A stretch of DNA of 64,000 nt from Orlajensenia leifsoniae (GTDB lineage: Bacteria > Actinomycetota > Actinomycetes > Actinomycetales > Microbacteriaceae): contig NZ_SPQZ01000009.1 in assembly GCF_004570845.1 (NCBI RefSeq), forward strand, positions 1-64,000, written 5' to 3'. The notes under the pieces were generated by a model, which was not told where the DNA came from, searched no databases, and worked only from the letters and a program-made list of their open reading frames with translations. The translations under genes were made by a program, and so were the position numbers. This document shows positions 35,995 to 45,697 of this stretch, piece by piece. Position 1 is the stretch's first letter. Every line of letters begins with the position of its first letter.

Positions 35995-37512
35995 CTACTG
36001 CGGGGCCGACGTCGGACGCGGGCCGCGACGACGACGACGGCGCGGTGCGCTGTTGCCGTCGTGGTGCTCGTGACCCTGGCCGTCGTGGGTGCCCGCTGCG
36101 ACATTCGTCTCGACGGATGCGGCATCCGACGTCGCCTCTGACGACACTGAAGCAGGAGCCGTGGTCGATGCGCCCGGGCCCGAAGCGCCCTGGCCGCCGC
36201 GGGTGCGACGACGGTTGCGGTTGCTCGTGCCCTCGGAGGAGCCGGAGCCGGAACCCTGCGAGCCGGAGCCCTGTCGACCCGATCCGCGGTTCTCGGCTGC
36301 GGCGCGGGGCGCCGTCTCCTTCACCGGGGTCGCCTTGAGGCGGCCCTTCGAGCCTGCGGGGATGTCGAGGTCGCTGTAGAGGTGCGGCGACGAGGAGTAG
36401 GTCTCGACGGGCTCGGGCTGGTTCATCTCGAGCGCGCGGTTGATGAGCGCCCACTTGTGCATGTCGTCCCAGTCGACGAACGTGACGGCGATGCCGGTCT
36501 TGCCTGCGCGGCCGGTACGACCGGCGCGGTGCAGGTAGGTGTCGTGGTCGTCGGGCACCGTGTGGTTGATCACGTGCGTGACATCGTTGACGTCGATGCC
36601 GCGGGCTGCGACATCCGTGGCGATCAGGACGTCCTTCTTGCCGGCCTTGAATGCGGCCATGGCGCGCTCGCGCTGGTCCTGGTTGAGGTCGCCGTGCACG
36701 GCAGCGGCGTTGAAGCCGCGATCGTTGAGCTCCTCAACCAGCTTGGCCGCTGCGCGCTTGGTGCGCGTGAAGATGACGGTCTTGCCGCGACCCTCGGCCT
36801 GCAGGATGCGCGAGACGACCTCGTCCTTGTCCATCGAGTGCGCGCGGTAGACCACGTGCTTGATATTCGCCTGCGTGAGGCCCTCGTCGGGGTCCGTCGC
36901 ACGGATGTGGATGGGCTTCGACATGAAGCGGCGCGCCAGAGCCACGATCGGGCCGGGCATCGTGGCCGAGAACAGCATGGTGTGGCGCGTGGGCGGAGTC
37001 TTGGCGAAGAGCTTCTCGATGTCGGCGAGGAAGCCGAGGTCGAGCATCTTGTCGGCCTCGTCGAGCACCATCTCGGTCACGTTGCCGAGGTTGAGCAGGC
37101 GCTGCTGCGCGAGGTCGAGGAGACGGCCCGGGGTACCGACGACGATCTGGGCGCCGGCCTTGAGCTGCTCGACCTGACCCTCGTAGGCCTTGCCGCCGTA
37201 GATGGCGACGACCGAGGTGGCGCGGTTGCTGGTGGCGAGCTCGAGGTCCTCTGCGACCTGCACGCACAGCTCGCGCGTCGGAACGACGACGAGAACCTGC
37301 ACGCCCGGCTCGGGGTTGAGGCCGATGCGCTGGATGATGGGCAGTCCGAAGCCGAGGGTCTTGCCCGTTCCGGTCTTCGCCTGGCCGATGATGTCCTGGC
37401 CGCTGAGGCCGAGGGGGATGGTCTGTTCCTGGATGGGGAACGGTTCGATGATGCCCTGGGTGGCGAGGGCGTCGACCATGTCCTGGTCGATCTGGAGATC
37501 TGCGAAAGTCAC
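35995..37512 (-). CDS. DEAD-box RNA helicase (RhlE-like)
   Basis: 505 residues. All core motifs are visible: Q-motif before the P-loop AKTGTGKT, PTRELCVQV, TPGRLLDLA, DEAD in VLDEADKMLD, SAT in LFSATMPG, the C-terminal TDVAARGID and HRAGRTGRAGKTG. The C-terminal 110 residues are a disordered, Arg/Gly/Ser-rich, basic tail ending RRRRRRGPRP, typical of RNA-annealing extensions. It unwinds RNA in the cytoplasm (ribosome assembly or mRNA decay). Start GTG. It is divergent from the ferritin-like gene, an arrangement conserved in actinobacteria. Confidence 0.93.
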   Translation of the reverse strand: MTFADLQIDQDMVDALATQGIIEPFPIQEQTIPLGLSGQDIIGQAKTGTGKTLGFGLPIIQRIGLNPEPGVQVLVVVPTRELCVQVAEDLELATSNRATSVVAIYGGKAYEGQVEQLKAGAQIVVGTPGRLLDLAQQRLLNLGNVTEMVLDEADKMLDLGFLADIEKLFAKTPPTRHTMLFSATMPGPIVALARRFMSKPIHIRATDPDEGLTQANIKHVVYRAHSMDKDEVVSRILQAEGRGKTVIFTRTKRAAAKLVEELNDRGFNAAAVHGDLNQDQRERAMAAFKAGKKDVLIATDVAARGIDVNDVTHVINHTVPDDHDTYLHRAGRTGRAGKTGIAVTFVDWDDMHKWALINRALEMNQPEPVETYSSSPHLYSDLDIPAGSKGRLKATPVKETAPRAAAENRGSGRQGSGSQGSGSGSSEGTSNRNRRRTRGGQGASGPGASTTAPASVSSEATSDAASVETNVAAGTHDGQGHEHHDGNSAPRRRRRRGPRPTSAPQ

Positions 37513-37614
37513 GTGTGCCTGTCAGTACTTGAAGAGGAATGCGCCCTTTCATGAGAGGCGCACGGCTGGGATCCATCGCCCGCAGCCCGATCAGTCTATC
37601 CGGGCGCACCTGAC

Positions 37615-37620
37615 TAGGCT
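37615..37620 (+). promoter_or_regulatory. -10 hexamer of the ferritin-like gene, leaderless layout
   Basis: TAGGCT ends six bases before the GTG at 37627. Confidence 0.45.
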
Positions 37621-37626
37621 GTCAGC

Positions 37627-38343
37627 GTGATGAAGTGGTTCCCGCAGGGTCGACGGCGCACGGAGGCACCTCGACGGCAGCCCCGCGTGGCCGCTGTCGC
37701 GACGACGAAGGTGGAGTTCGGCGAGCTCACCCCCGAGACCCTTCCCTTCCTCGGGCAGGCTGCCTACATCCAGCTCGAGTTGTTCGAGAATCTTGCCCGC
37801 GCCATGGCCACGGCACCGACGCTGGCCGACAAGGCGAGCCTCAGCACGGCCGCCCGCTTCACGCTGCGCAAGCACCACCGCCTGGCGGAGGAGATCCGCG
37901 CCCTCGACGAGGAGCCGGCGCTCGTCATGGCGCCATTCGCCCCGGCCATCGACGCATTCCGCGCGGCGACGACGGGCGCGACCTGGCACGAGCTCATGAT
38001 CACGAACCTCATCACGGCGGGCATGCTCGACGACTTCTTCATCAGCCTGTCGGGATCGCTCCCCGACGGCGTCGGATCCCGGGTCGCGGCGATCCTGTCG
38101 CGTCGTCCGCGAACGGATGTCGTCGCCGACGCCCTCGCGGCGGCGATCGTCGCCGATCCCCAGCTGGCATCACCGCTGGCCATGTGGGGCCGCCGACTCG
38201 TCGGCGACACCCTGCTCGTGGCACGTTCGGCGCTGCGCGACGCGAATGCCCGCGGCCCCGTCGACCAGAGCATCGAGCCGGCGTTCACCGATCTCATCGC
38301 CGCTCACACGCGCCGCATGGACAGCCTCGGCCTCACGGCCTGA
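37627..38343 (+). CDS. Ferritin-like-fold protein
   Basis: 238 residues, mostly long helices. Possible diiron ligands are seen in QLELFENLAR, TLRKHHRLAEEIRAL (E-x-x-H type spacing) and a late EPAFTDLIAAHTRRMD. The fold resembles the MiaE-like/ferritin-like group of actinobacteria found next to the DEAD-box helicase (M. tuberculosis Rv3210c by memory). Function is unknown. Start GTG at 37627, or ATG three bases later. Followed by a very strong hairpin terminator. Confidence 0.75.
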   Translation: MMKWFPQGRRRTEAPRRQPRVAAVATTKVEFGELTPETLPFLGQAAYIQLELFENLARAMATAPTLADKASLSTAARFTLRKHHRLAEEIRALDEEPALVMAPFAPAIDAFRAATTGATWHELMITNLITAGMLDDFFISLSGSLPDGVGSRVAAILSRRPRTDVVADALAAAIVADPQLASPLAMWGRRLVGDTLLVARSALRDANARGPVDQSIEPAFTDLIAAHTRRMDSLGLTA

Positions 38344-38381
38344 GGCGCCGGACTCCTCAGACTCCGGCCTACTCAGACGCG

Positions 38382-38415
38382 AACGGCTGTCCCACCGGTC
38401 GGTGGGACAGCCGTT
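38382..38415. terminator. Bidirectional hairpin terminator
   Basis: Perfect 15-bp arms (AACGGCTGTCCCACC and its reverse complement) around the loop GGTC. It lies between convergent stops at 38343 and 38432. There is no long T-run, as is common for actinobacterial terminators. Confidence 0.85.
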
Positions 38416-38431
38416 ACGTCTCGGGTGAGCG

Positions 38432-38743
38432 TCAGTGCGTTGTCGCCGTGGCGGCCGAGCCCGTGAGCTTCGTCAGCAGGGCGGCATCCGTCTGCACGCG
38501 ATGGCGACCGATGGCCAGGTCGGCCACGATGACGGCGACGACGGAGGCGCCGAGGCTCACCCACCAGATCCAGCCGCCGTCCCACGCCCAGCCCAGCCAG
38601 GTCAGCGCGACCCAGACGACCGAGGCCACGACGGCGCCGATGGCCGGGACGAGCACGGAACCGTGCTCATCGCGGTGCGGCAGGGTGTAGCGGGCGATGG
38701 TGCCGAAGATGGCTCCGCCGAGGAAGACGAAGAGCAGCTCCAT
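38432..38743 (-). CDS. Small three-helix membrane protein
   Basis: 103 residues from the ATG at 38743, which comes one base after the stop of the DUF3107 gene and implies coupling. An in-frame extension to 38794 would run into DUF3107. Three hydrophobic helices (LLFVFLGGAIFGTIAR, ALTWLGWAWDGG region, WWVSLGASVVAVIVADLAIG). No known domain. Ends just after the shared terminator. Confidence 0.7.
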   Translation of the reverse strand: MELLFVFLGGAIFGTIARYTLPHRDEHGSVLVPAIGAVVASVVWVALTWLGWAWDGGWIWWVSLGASVVAVIVADLAIGRHRVQTDAALLTKLTGSAATATTH

Positions 38744-38744
38744 G

Positions 38745-38969
38745 TCAGCCGACGAATCCGATGCGACGGGCCTCGTCGCTTCCGAGTTCGACATAGGCGA
38801 TGGTCGCCGTCGGAACGATGTACGTGGTGCCCTTGGAATCGAGCAGCTTCAGGTAGCCGGTCTTCTCTGCGAGGGCGGACGCGACCGCCGCCTCGAGTTC
38901 TGCAGCCGGCTGGCTGGTCTCGAAGCTGATCTCACGAGGGGAGTTCTGGATGCCGATGCGGATTTCCAC
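38745..38969 (-). CDS. DUF3107 conserved actinobacterial protein
   Basis: 74 residues, the full family length. It has the typical start MEIRIGIQNSPREISFET and the motif GTTYIVPTATIAYVELG. I recall the M. tuberculosis counterpart (Rv3208A, TB9.4) in the same neighbourhood as adnAB. Function unknown; cytoplasmic. Divergent from adnA. Confidence 0.9.
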   Translation of the reverse strand: MEIRIGIQNSPREISFETSQPAAELEAAVASALAEKTGYLKLLDSKGTTYIVPTATIAYVELGSDEARRIGFVG

Positions 38970-39055
38970 AGGTAAGCGCCTTTCGTTGCGTTCTTCGCTC
39001 AGGTTACGACAGATCGACCACGGCGCTGCGCGGGTTCACTGTCGGCGGAACCGCT

Positions 39056-39061
39056 TAGCGT
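39056..39061 (+). promoter_or_regulatory. -10 hexamer of adnA, leaderless layout
   Basis: TAGCGT ends seven bases before the GTG at 39069 and only one base before the alternative GTG at 39063, which favours the later start. Confidence 0.4.
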
Positions 39062-39068
39062 TGTGAGC

Positions 39069-42000
39069 GTGACGATCACGGGATTCCAGAGCACCGCCGC
39101 GAGTACCGCGTTCGCAGCCGCAGTGGTCCCGGCGACCGACGATGTGGATCTCGATCCCGCCCAGCTCGCCGTTCTCGCGCTCCCCGACGGGCGATCGGCC
39201 GCCGTCGTCGGAGCCCCGGGCTCGGGCAAGACCACCCTGGTCGTCGAGCTCGTGCGCGACCGCATCCGTCGGCGCGGCTACGCACCCGGCGAGGTGCTCG
39301 TGCTCGCGGCGACGCGTGCATCGGCAACCCGGCTGCGCGATCGCATCGGGCTGCGCGTCGGTGTTCCCACGAACGGCCCCCTGGCCCGCACCGGCAACTC
39401 GCTCGCCTTCCAGATCGTGCGCGGGGCGTCGACGGATGCCGACAATCCCGTGCTGCTGACAGGTGGCGAACAGGACCAGATCATCGCCGAACTGCTGGCC
39501 GGTCATCTCGAGGAGGGCACGGGTCCGAGCTGGCCCGATCCGCTGACTCCCGAGGTGCGCGGCCTCCGCGGCTTCCGCACGGAACTCCGCGACCTGATGG
39601 CTCGCTGCACCGAGTACGGCGTCTCGCCGCACCGTCTCGCAGCGCTGGGCCGGGAGCTCGGCCGCCCCGAGTGGGAGGCAGCTGCCGAGTTCCTGCACGA
39701 GTACGAGGCCGTCACCGATGCCTATCGATCGCGGGCCTTCGACTCCGCGTCGCTCGCCCAGGAGGCTGCCGCCACGGTGCGAGAGGCGCCCGCCGGTGCC
39801 GCGGCATCCGTCACCCTCGGCTCCCTCGCCACGCTGAAACTGCTGGTCGTCGACGACGCGCAGGAGCTCACCCGGTCGACCCTCGCCCTCCTGCGCCGGT
39901 TCGCCGAGCGCGGCGTCGCCATCGTGGCCGTCGGCGACCCCGACGTGAGCACGGGATCGTTCCGCGGCTCCCATCCCGACGCTCTCGGCAGGCTCGCGCA
40001 GCATCTCGCGCTCGACTCCGTCGACACCATCGTTCTCGACACGGTTCACCGGCACGGATCCGACATCCGCGGCATCGTGGCCGCAGTATCGGGTCGCATC
40101 GGAACGGCGGGCACCACCGGGCGACACCGCCGGGCCGGTGCCGCGGATGCCGTTGCCGATGCCGTGGATGCCGCCGCCGGTCCGGCCCCCGCCTCCCCGC
40201 CGGCCGTGCGTGCGCGCATCGCCGGCAGCCCGGCGCAGCAGCTCGAACTCATAGCCCGGTCCCTGCGCGAGCGCCACGTCTTCGACGGCGTCGCCTGGGG
40301 AGAAATGGCCGTGATCGTGCGCAGCGGTTCGCTCGTCGAGCCGCTCTCCCGGGGGCTGGCGGCCCTCGAGGTGCCCACGACCGTCACCACGGCCGGATCC
40401 GCGCTCCGCGACGAGCAGGTCGTGCGCGCCTTCGTGCTCGCCCTCGACGTCGCCATGGGGCGTCGACAGCTCGACGCCCTTGCGGCCGTCGAGCTGCTGT
40501 CCGGGGTGCTCGGCGGTCTCGACCCCATCTCCCTCCGACGTCTGCGTTCCGCGCTCCGCCGCGAGGAGCTCGCCGCCGGAGGAACGCGCGGTGCAGACGA
40601 CCTTCTCGTCGAGGCGCTCGACAGGCCCGGCGTGCTCACCACCATCGACACGGCGACGGCGCGGCGTGCGACCCGGCTGGCCGAGAGCGTGCGCGCGGCC
40701 TCGGCCGAAGCCGCAGCCGGAGCCACGATCGAGGAGCTGCTGTGGGGCCTGTGGCAGCGCAGCGGGCTCGAACGCACCTGGACCGCCCAGGCGAAGGAGC
40801 CGGGCATCGCCGCCGATGAGGCCGACCGCCACCTCGACGTCGTCGTCGCCCTGTTCACCTCGGCCCAGCGATTCGTCGAGCGTGCGCCGCTGGCGCCCCC
40901 GGCGCTGTTCCTCGACGAGCTCACGGCGCGAGACGTCGCCGAGGACACCCTCGCCCCGCGCGCCGTCGCCCAGTCGGTCACGGTCTCAACGCCGACAGGC
41001 GTGGTCGGCCGCGACTTCGAGATCGTGGTCGTCGCCGGAGTGCAGGAGAACGTCTGGCCCGACATGCGGGTGCGCGGCTCCCTGCTCGGCTCCGGCGATC
41101 TCGCCGCCGCGGCCACGGGAGCATCCGCCGACACCACCGATGCCCGCACCGCCGTGCTGCACGACGAGCTGCGGCTGTTCGCGCAGGCCGTGTCCCGCTC
41201 CCGCAGCGAGCTCATTGTCACAGCGGTGAGCGACGAGGACCAGGCGCCGTCGGCGTTCTTCTCGCTGCTCCCCGAGCCCGACGACACACCTCCCGAGCGG
41301 CATCCGCTCTCCCTCCGAGGACTCACGGCACGGCTGCGCCGCACCCTGACCACCGAGACCGATCCGCTGCGCAGCCGCCAGGCGGCCTTCGACCTCGCCC
41401 GCCTGGCCGCAGAGGGCGTTGCCGGAGCCGACCCCGTCGACTGGTACGGAATCGCCGATCCCTCGACCGAACTCCCTCTGCACCACGCGGAGGGCGGAGA
41501 CGGACCCGTGCGGGTCTCGCCCTCGCGCATGGAGGCCTTCGAGACCTGCGAGCTGCACTGGCTCATCGATCAGCTCGGCGGTTCGGCACCGAACACGGCC
41601 TCGAGCCTCGGCAGCATCATCCACTCGGTCGCCGAGCACGCCACGCCCGAGTCCGACATCACCCCCGACGGCCTGCTCGCGAGCGTGCGCGAGCGCTGGG
41701 AGGAGATCCCGTTCGAGTCCGAGTGGCAGTCCGGGCTCGAGTCCGCGCGCGCAGCCGACCTCACCGAGCGCCTCTCGGCCTACCTGCGCGATTTCCGTGC
41801 AGCGGGTGGCGAACTGGTGCAGGCCGAGGGCGGCTTCTCGCTCCCCGTCGGCGACGCCGTGCTGAACGGCAAGATCGACCGGGTGGAGCTGCGGGGCGGC
41901 GAGCTCTACATCGTCGACCTGAAGACCGGGCGCAGCGAGCCGACGAGCGACGACGCTGTCGCCGAGCATGCGCAGCTCGGCGCCTACCAGCTGGCCTACG

Positions 42001-42269
42001 CGGCCGGAGCCCTCGGCGAGCTACCCGACGCGCCTCTCGGCGGCGCCAGACTCGTGGTCGTCTCCAGCGGCACTCGGGCCCAGCCCTGGCGGCAGCCCAC
42101 CCAGGCTCCGCTCGACGACGAGCAGCTCGCGGCCTTCCGCATGCGGGTGGAGGAGGATGCCCGCCGCATGGGGGGAACCACGTTCATCGCCCAGATCGGA
42201 TCGCACTGCGTCGACCCGTACTCCCACGGTTCCTGCCGCATCCATGTCGTGGGAGCGGTGAGCTCATGA
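39069..42269 (+). CDS. adnA: AdnA-like subunit of the AdnAB helicase-nuclease
   Basis: 1066 residues. UvrD-like motor with Walker A at about 48-55 (GAPGSGKT). The Walker B equivalent reads VVDDAQEL rather than DExQ, and motif III (VGDPDVSTGSFRGSH) is also degenerate. This agrees with the weak AdnA motor described for mycobacteria. The C-terminal RecB-type nuclease is complete (GKIDRVELRGGELYIVDLKT, then EHAQLGAYQLAY). AdnAB resects double-strand breaks for recombination. It overlaps adnB by ATGA. Cysteines near ETCELHW and SHCVDPYSHGSC could be remains of an Fe-S site, but the standard spacing is not seen. Confidence 0.88.
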   Translation: MTITGFQSTAASTAFAAAVVPATDDVDLDPAQLAVLALPDGRSAAVVGAPGSGKTTLVVELVRDRIRRRGYAPGEVLVLAATRASATRLRDRIGLRVGVPTNGPLARTGNSLAFQIVRGASTDADNPVLLTGGEQDQIIAELLAGHLEEGTGPSWPDPLTPEVRGLRGFRTELRDLMARCTEYGVSPHRLAALGRELGRPEWEAAAEFLHEYEAVTDAYRSRAFDSASLAQEAAATVREAPAGAAASVTLGSLATLKLLVVDDAQELTRSTLALLRRFAERGVAIVAVGDPDVSTGSFRGSHPDALGRLAQHLALDSVDTIVLDTVHRHGSDIRGIVAAVSGRIGTAGTTGRHRRAGAADAVADAVDAAAGPAPASPPAVRARIAGSPAQQLELIARSLRERHVFDGVAWGEMAVIVRSGSLVEPLSRGLAALEVPTTVTTAGSALRDEQVVRAFVLALDVAMGRRQLDALAAVELLSGVLGGLDPISLRRLRSALRREELAAGGTRGADDLLVEALDRPGVLTTIDTATARRATRLAESVRAASAEAAAGATIEELLWGLWQRSGLERTWTAQAKEPGIAADEADRHLDVVVALFTSAQRFVERAPLAPPALFLDELTARDVAEDTLAPRAVAQSVTVSTPTGVVGRDFEIVVVAGVQENVWPDMRVRGSLLGSGDLAAAATGASADTTDARTAVLHDELRLFAQAVSRSRSELIVTAVSDEDQAPSAFFSLLPEPDDTPPERHPLSLRGLTARLRRTLTTETDPLRSRQAAFDLARLAAEGVAGADPVDWYGIADPSTELPLHHAEGGDGPVRVSPSRMEAFETCELHWLIDQLGGSAPNTASSLGSIIHSVAEHATPESDITPDGLLASVRERWEEIPFESEWQSGLESARAADLTERLSAYLRDFRAAGGELVQAEGGFSLPVGDAVLNGKIDRVELRGGELYIVDLKTGRSEPTSDDAVAEHAQLGAYQLAYAAGALGELPDAPLGGARLVVVSSGTRAQPWRQPTQAPLDDEQLAAFRMRVEEDARRMGGTTFIAQIGSHCVDPYSHGSCRIHVVGAVSS

Positions 42270-45200
42270 CAGACGTCACCCTCGAGGGCCTCGGTGACGA
42301 GTTCGCTCCTCTCGACCCGGCGCGGGTCGACCTCGCTCCCGATGAGCTCGCCCGCCGCATCGGCGACCCGTTCTCGCCCACAGCCGAGCAGTCCGCTGTC
42401 ATCCGCGCCGACCTCGCACCCACGCTGGTCATTGCCGGAGCAGGCAGCGGCAAGACCGAGACGATGGCGAACCGCGTCATCTGGCTGCTCGCGACCGGGC
42501 GTGTGCGGCCCGAGCAGGTGCTCGGCCTCACCTTCACCCGGAAGGCCGCCGGCGAGCTGGCGGAGCGCATCCAGCGGCGCATCGGCCGTCTCGATGAGAG
42601 CGGCCTGCTCCCGCGACGCGTGGCGAGCGGCGGCGATGCGGGCGGCGATGCCGGCGCGAACTCCCTGTTCGACCGCCCCACGGTGTCGACCTACAACGCG
42701 TTCGCGAACAGCATCTTCCACGACAACGCCGTCATCCTCGGCCGCGAACCCGAGTCGCAGCTGCTCAGCGAGTCGTCGGCCTGGCTGCTCGCTCGCCGCG
42801 TGACGGTCGAGCACGGGGACGACCGCCTGGTGCGCATCGGCAAGCGGGTCGACGATGTGACGGATGCCGTCCTCCGCGTCAGCCGCGCCCTCGCCGAGAA
42901 CGAGGCCGACAGCGCCGAGGTGCGCCGCTTCGGTCAGGAGTTCCGCCGTCTCGGCGAGCTGCCGTACAACGAGAAGACCGGCGCGGCCAAGCAGTACGCC
43001 GACGTGACGGCCGCCCTCGCCCACGTCGAGTCGCTCGACGTGCTCCTCGACCTCGCCGCCCGCTTCGACGCCGAGAAGCGCAGGCTCGGCCTCGTCGAGT
43101 TCTCAGACCAGGTCGCTCTCGCGCGGGCCGCGTGCGAGCGCAGCCCGCGGGTGGTCGACGGCTACCGCGAGCGGTACAAGGTCATCCTCCTCGACGAGTA
43201 CCAGGACACCTCCGTCGGCCAGACCCGGCTGCTGTCGACCCTCTTCGCCGGTCAGGGCGTGATGGCCGTCGGAGATCCGCACCAGTCGATCTACGGATGG
43301 CGCGGCGCGAGTGCCGACAATCTCAGTCGCTTCTCGTCCGACTTCGCCGCCGAGGGCACCAGCGCCGAGACTCTCAGCCTCTCGACGAGCTGGCGCAACC
43401 CCACGATCGTCCTCGATGCGGCCAACCGCCTCGTCGAGCCGTTGACCGCCGTCACCACGGTGGGCGTCGCGACCCTCGCCCCGCGGCCGGCTGCCCCAGC
43501 CGGCGTGCTGACGGCATCGTTCCATGAGCAGATGGCCGACGAGGCCGATGCCGTCGCCGAGTGGTTCTCCGGCCGGCTCGACCCCACGCTTCCCGACGCT
43601 GAGAAGCCCACCGCGGCGATGCTGTTCCGAGCCCGCCGGCACATGGAGTTCTTCGCCGAGGCGCTCCGGCGCCGCGGCATCCCGTGCCACGTCCTGGGCA
43701 TCGGCGGCCTGCTGTCGACGCCCGAGGTGGTCGACCTCGTGGCCACCCTGCGCGTGGTGCACGACCCGGCTGCCGGCTCGTCGCTGCTGCGTCTCCTCGC
43801 CGGCGCCCTGTTCCGCATCGGGCCACGCGACCTCGCCGAACTCGCACGCGTTGCCGGCTGGTTGCAGAGCCGGGACTGGCAGCAGAAGGACGTCGGCGAC
43901 GAGGTGCGGCGGGCGCTGCGCGAATCCGTCGCCGTCGACGACGCCGCGTCCATCGTCGACGCGCTCGATTTCGTGTCGACCGCTCCGGCCGAGCACCGCC
44001 AGCTCGCAGGCTTCAGCGACCTCGGTCTCTACCGCCTGCGCGGTGCGGGTGCGCGCCTCGCCTTCCTGCGTTCCCGCGTCGGCCTCGCCCTGCCCGATTT
44101 CGTTCGACTCGTCGAGCAGGAACTCCGGCTCGACATCGAGGTGAGCGCCAATGAGCGCAACGAGCGCGGCATGGCGAACCTCTACGCGTTCCATGACGAG
44201 GTCGCCGCCTTCGTGGCCGCTGACGAGCGCGGAACCCTCGGCAGCTTCCTCGCCTGGCTGGCCCGTGCCGAGAAGGCCGACGATCTCGGACCCCGCAGCG
44301 ATCCGGGTGAGCGAGGCGTCGTGCAGTTGCTCACCATCCACGGGTCGAAGGGCCTGGAGTGGGACTACGTCGTCGTGCCGGGTATGACCGAGGCCGGTCT
44401 GCCGAGTGCTCCGCGCGAGGGCGGCGGCTGGGTGTCGTTCGGCCAGTTGCCGTACGAGTTCCGCGGCGATCGCCTCGAACTGCCCGTGCTGCCCTGGCGC
44501 ACGGTGTCGACCCAGCAGCAGTTCCGCGATGAATTCGTGGCGTTCAAGGCCGCGCTCGCCGAGCGCAGCTCGCTCGAGGAGCGCCGACTCGCCTACGTCG
44601 CCGTCACCCGGGCCCGCGAACAGCTGTTGTTGACGGGGTCGTTCTGGGCCGACGGCACCCGGCCGAAGCTGCCCAGCCGCTACCTGCGCGAGCTCGCCGA
44701 GGTCCGCATCATCGCTGAGCTCCCCGAGGCCCCCGAGAACGAGGAGAATCCGTCCGATCGCGCCGGGCGCACGGGGGAGTGGCCGTTCGATCCCCTCGGA
44801 ACGCGTCGGGTCGGCGTCGAGCGGGCGGCGGATGCCGTGCGCTCAGCCGCCCGCGAACGTTCGAGAACCCTCGCGCAACCCGCGACGCCGTGGAGTCGCG
44901 ACATCGACCTGCTGCTCGCCGAGCGCAGGCGTCGCGCTCAGCCAGAACCCGTCGCGCTCCCGGCGCGCATCCCGGCGTCGCGGTTCAAGGACTACGTCGA
45001 TCGCCCCGGCGAGGTCGCCGAGGGCCTGCGCCGGCCGCTGCCGCAGCGCCCCTACCGCGCCACACGTCTCGGCACGCTGTTCCACAGCTGGGTCGAGCAC
45101 CGCTCGGCGGGCGTCGGCTCGTTCGATCTCCTCGACGTCTCGGCCGACGAGTCGGATGCCGACTCCACCGTCGAGTTCGACGTCGTCGATGCCACCCCCG

Positions 45201-45697
45201 AGAACGACCGGCTGGCGCAGCTCCAGGCCACCTTCGAGCGTTCGGAATGGGCGGATCGCGCGCCGGAGGACGTCGAGATCGAGATCCACCTCGCCCTCGC
45301 CGGCCAGGTGTTCATCTGCAAGCTCGACGCCGTCTACCGCACCGAGACCGGCTACCAGGTCGTCGACTGGAAGACCGGACGTGCTCCGACCGACGCCCGC
45401 GACCTCGAGCTCAAGCAGACCCAGCTGGCGCTCTACCGTCTCGCCTACGCGCGATGGAAGGACGTCGATCCGTCGACCGTCGACGCCGTGTTCTACTTCG
45501 TGGCCGACGACGTGGTCGTGCGCCCCGAGCGCCTCTACGAGGAGGAGGACCTGCTCGAGCTGTGGTCGTCGGTCTCGTCCGACACCCGGCGGGAGCCCGA
45601 GCGCGCCTCGAGCTCGGCGTCGAAAGCCGCCGTCGCGTCGGGGTCGTCGCCAGGGTCGCCGTCGGATGCGGCATCCGACGGCTCGGCGTCGTCCTGA
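42266..45697 (+). CDS. adnB: AdnB-like subunit of the AdnAB helicase-nuclease
   Basis: 1143 residues from the ATG in the ATGA overlap with adnA. The motor motifs are canonical: IAGAGSGKT (57-64), Walker B ILLDEYQDTS, motif III VGDPHQSIYGWRGA, HGSKGLEWDYVVVPG and AVTRAREQLLLTGS. The nuclease has LDAVYRTETGYQVVDWKTG and LKQTQLALYRLAYA. It would be the lead motor of the complex. The last 54 codons (Ser/Ala/Asp rich, low complexity) lie antisense to the end of the phosphotransferase gene, a 163-nt tail-to-tail overlap. Confidence 0.9.
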   Translation: MTDVTLEGLGDEFAPLDPARVDLAPDELARRIGDPFSPTAEQSAVIRADLAPTLVIAGAGSGKTETMANRVIWLLATGRVRPEQVLGLTFTRKAAGELAERIQRRIGRLDESGLLPRRVASGGDAGGDAGANSLFDRPTVSTYNAFANSIFHDNAVILGREPESQLLSESSAWLLARRVTVEHGDDRLVRIGKRVDDVTDAVLRVSRALAENEADSAEVRRFGQEFRRLGELPYNEKTGAAKQYADVTAALAHVESLDVLLDLAARFDAEKRRLGLVEFSDQVALARAACERSPRVVDGYRERYKVILLDEYQDTSVGQTRLLSTLFAGQGVMAVGDPHQSIYGWRGASADNLSRFSSDFAAEGTSAETLSLSTSWRNPTIVLDAANRLVEPLTAVTTVGVATLAPRPAAPAGVLTASFHEQMADEADAVAEWFSGRLDPTLPDAEKPTAAMLFRARRHMEFFAEALRRRGIPCHVLGIGGLLSTPEVVDLVATLRVVHDPAAGSSLLRLLAGALFRIGPRDLAELARVAGWLQSRDWQQKDVGDEVRRALRESVAVDDAASIVDALDFVSTAPAEHRQLAGFSDLGLYRLRGAGARLAFLRSRVGLALPDFVRLVEQELRLDIEVSANERNERGMANLYAFHDEVAAFVAADERGTLGSFLAWLARAEKADDLGPRSDPGERGVVQLLTIHGSKGLEWDYVVVPGMTEAGLPSAPREGGGWVSFGQLPYEFRGDRLELPVLPWRTVSTQQQFRDEFVAFKAALAERSSLEERRLAYVAVTRAREQLLLTGSFWADGTRPKLPSRYLRELAEVRIIAELPEAPENEENPSDRAGRTGEWPFDPLGTRRVGVERAADAVRSAARERSRTLAQPATPWSRDIDLLLAERRRRAQPEPVALPARIPASRFKDYVDRPGEVAEGLRRPLPQRPYRATRLGTLFHSWVEHRSAGVGSFDLLDVSADESDADSTVEFDVVDATPENDRLAQLQATFERSEWADRAPEDVEIEIHLALAGQVFICKLDAVYRTETGYQVVDWKTGRAPTDARDLELKQTQLALYRLAYARWKDVDPSTVDAVFYFVADDVVVRPERLYEEEDLLELWSSVSSDTRREPERASSSASKAAVASGSSPGSPSDAASDGSASS

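Noticed and set aside
39036..40832. 598-residue minus-strand ORF opposite adnA
   Set aside because: Shadow frame; adnA has Walker and nuclease motifs, this has none.
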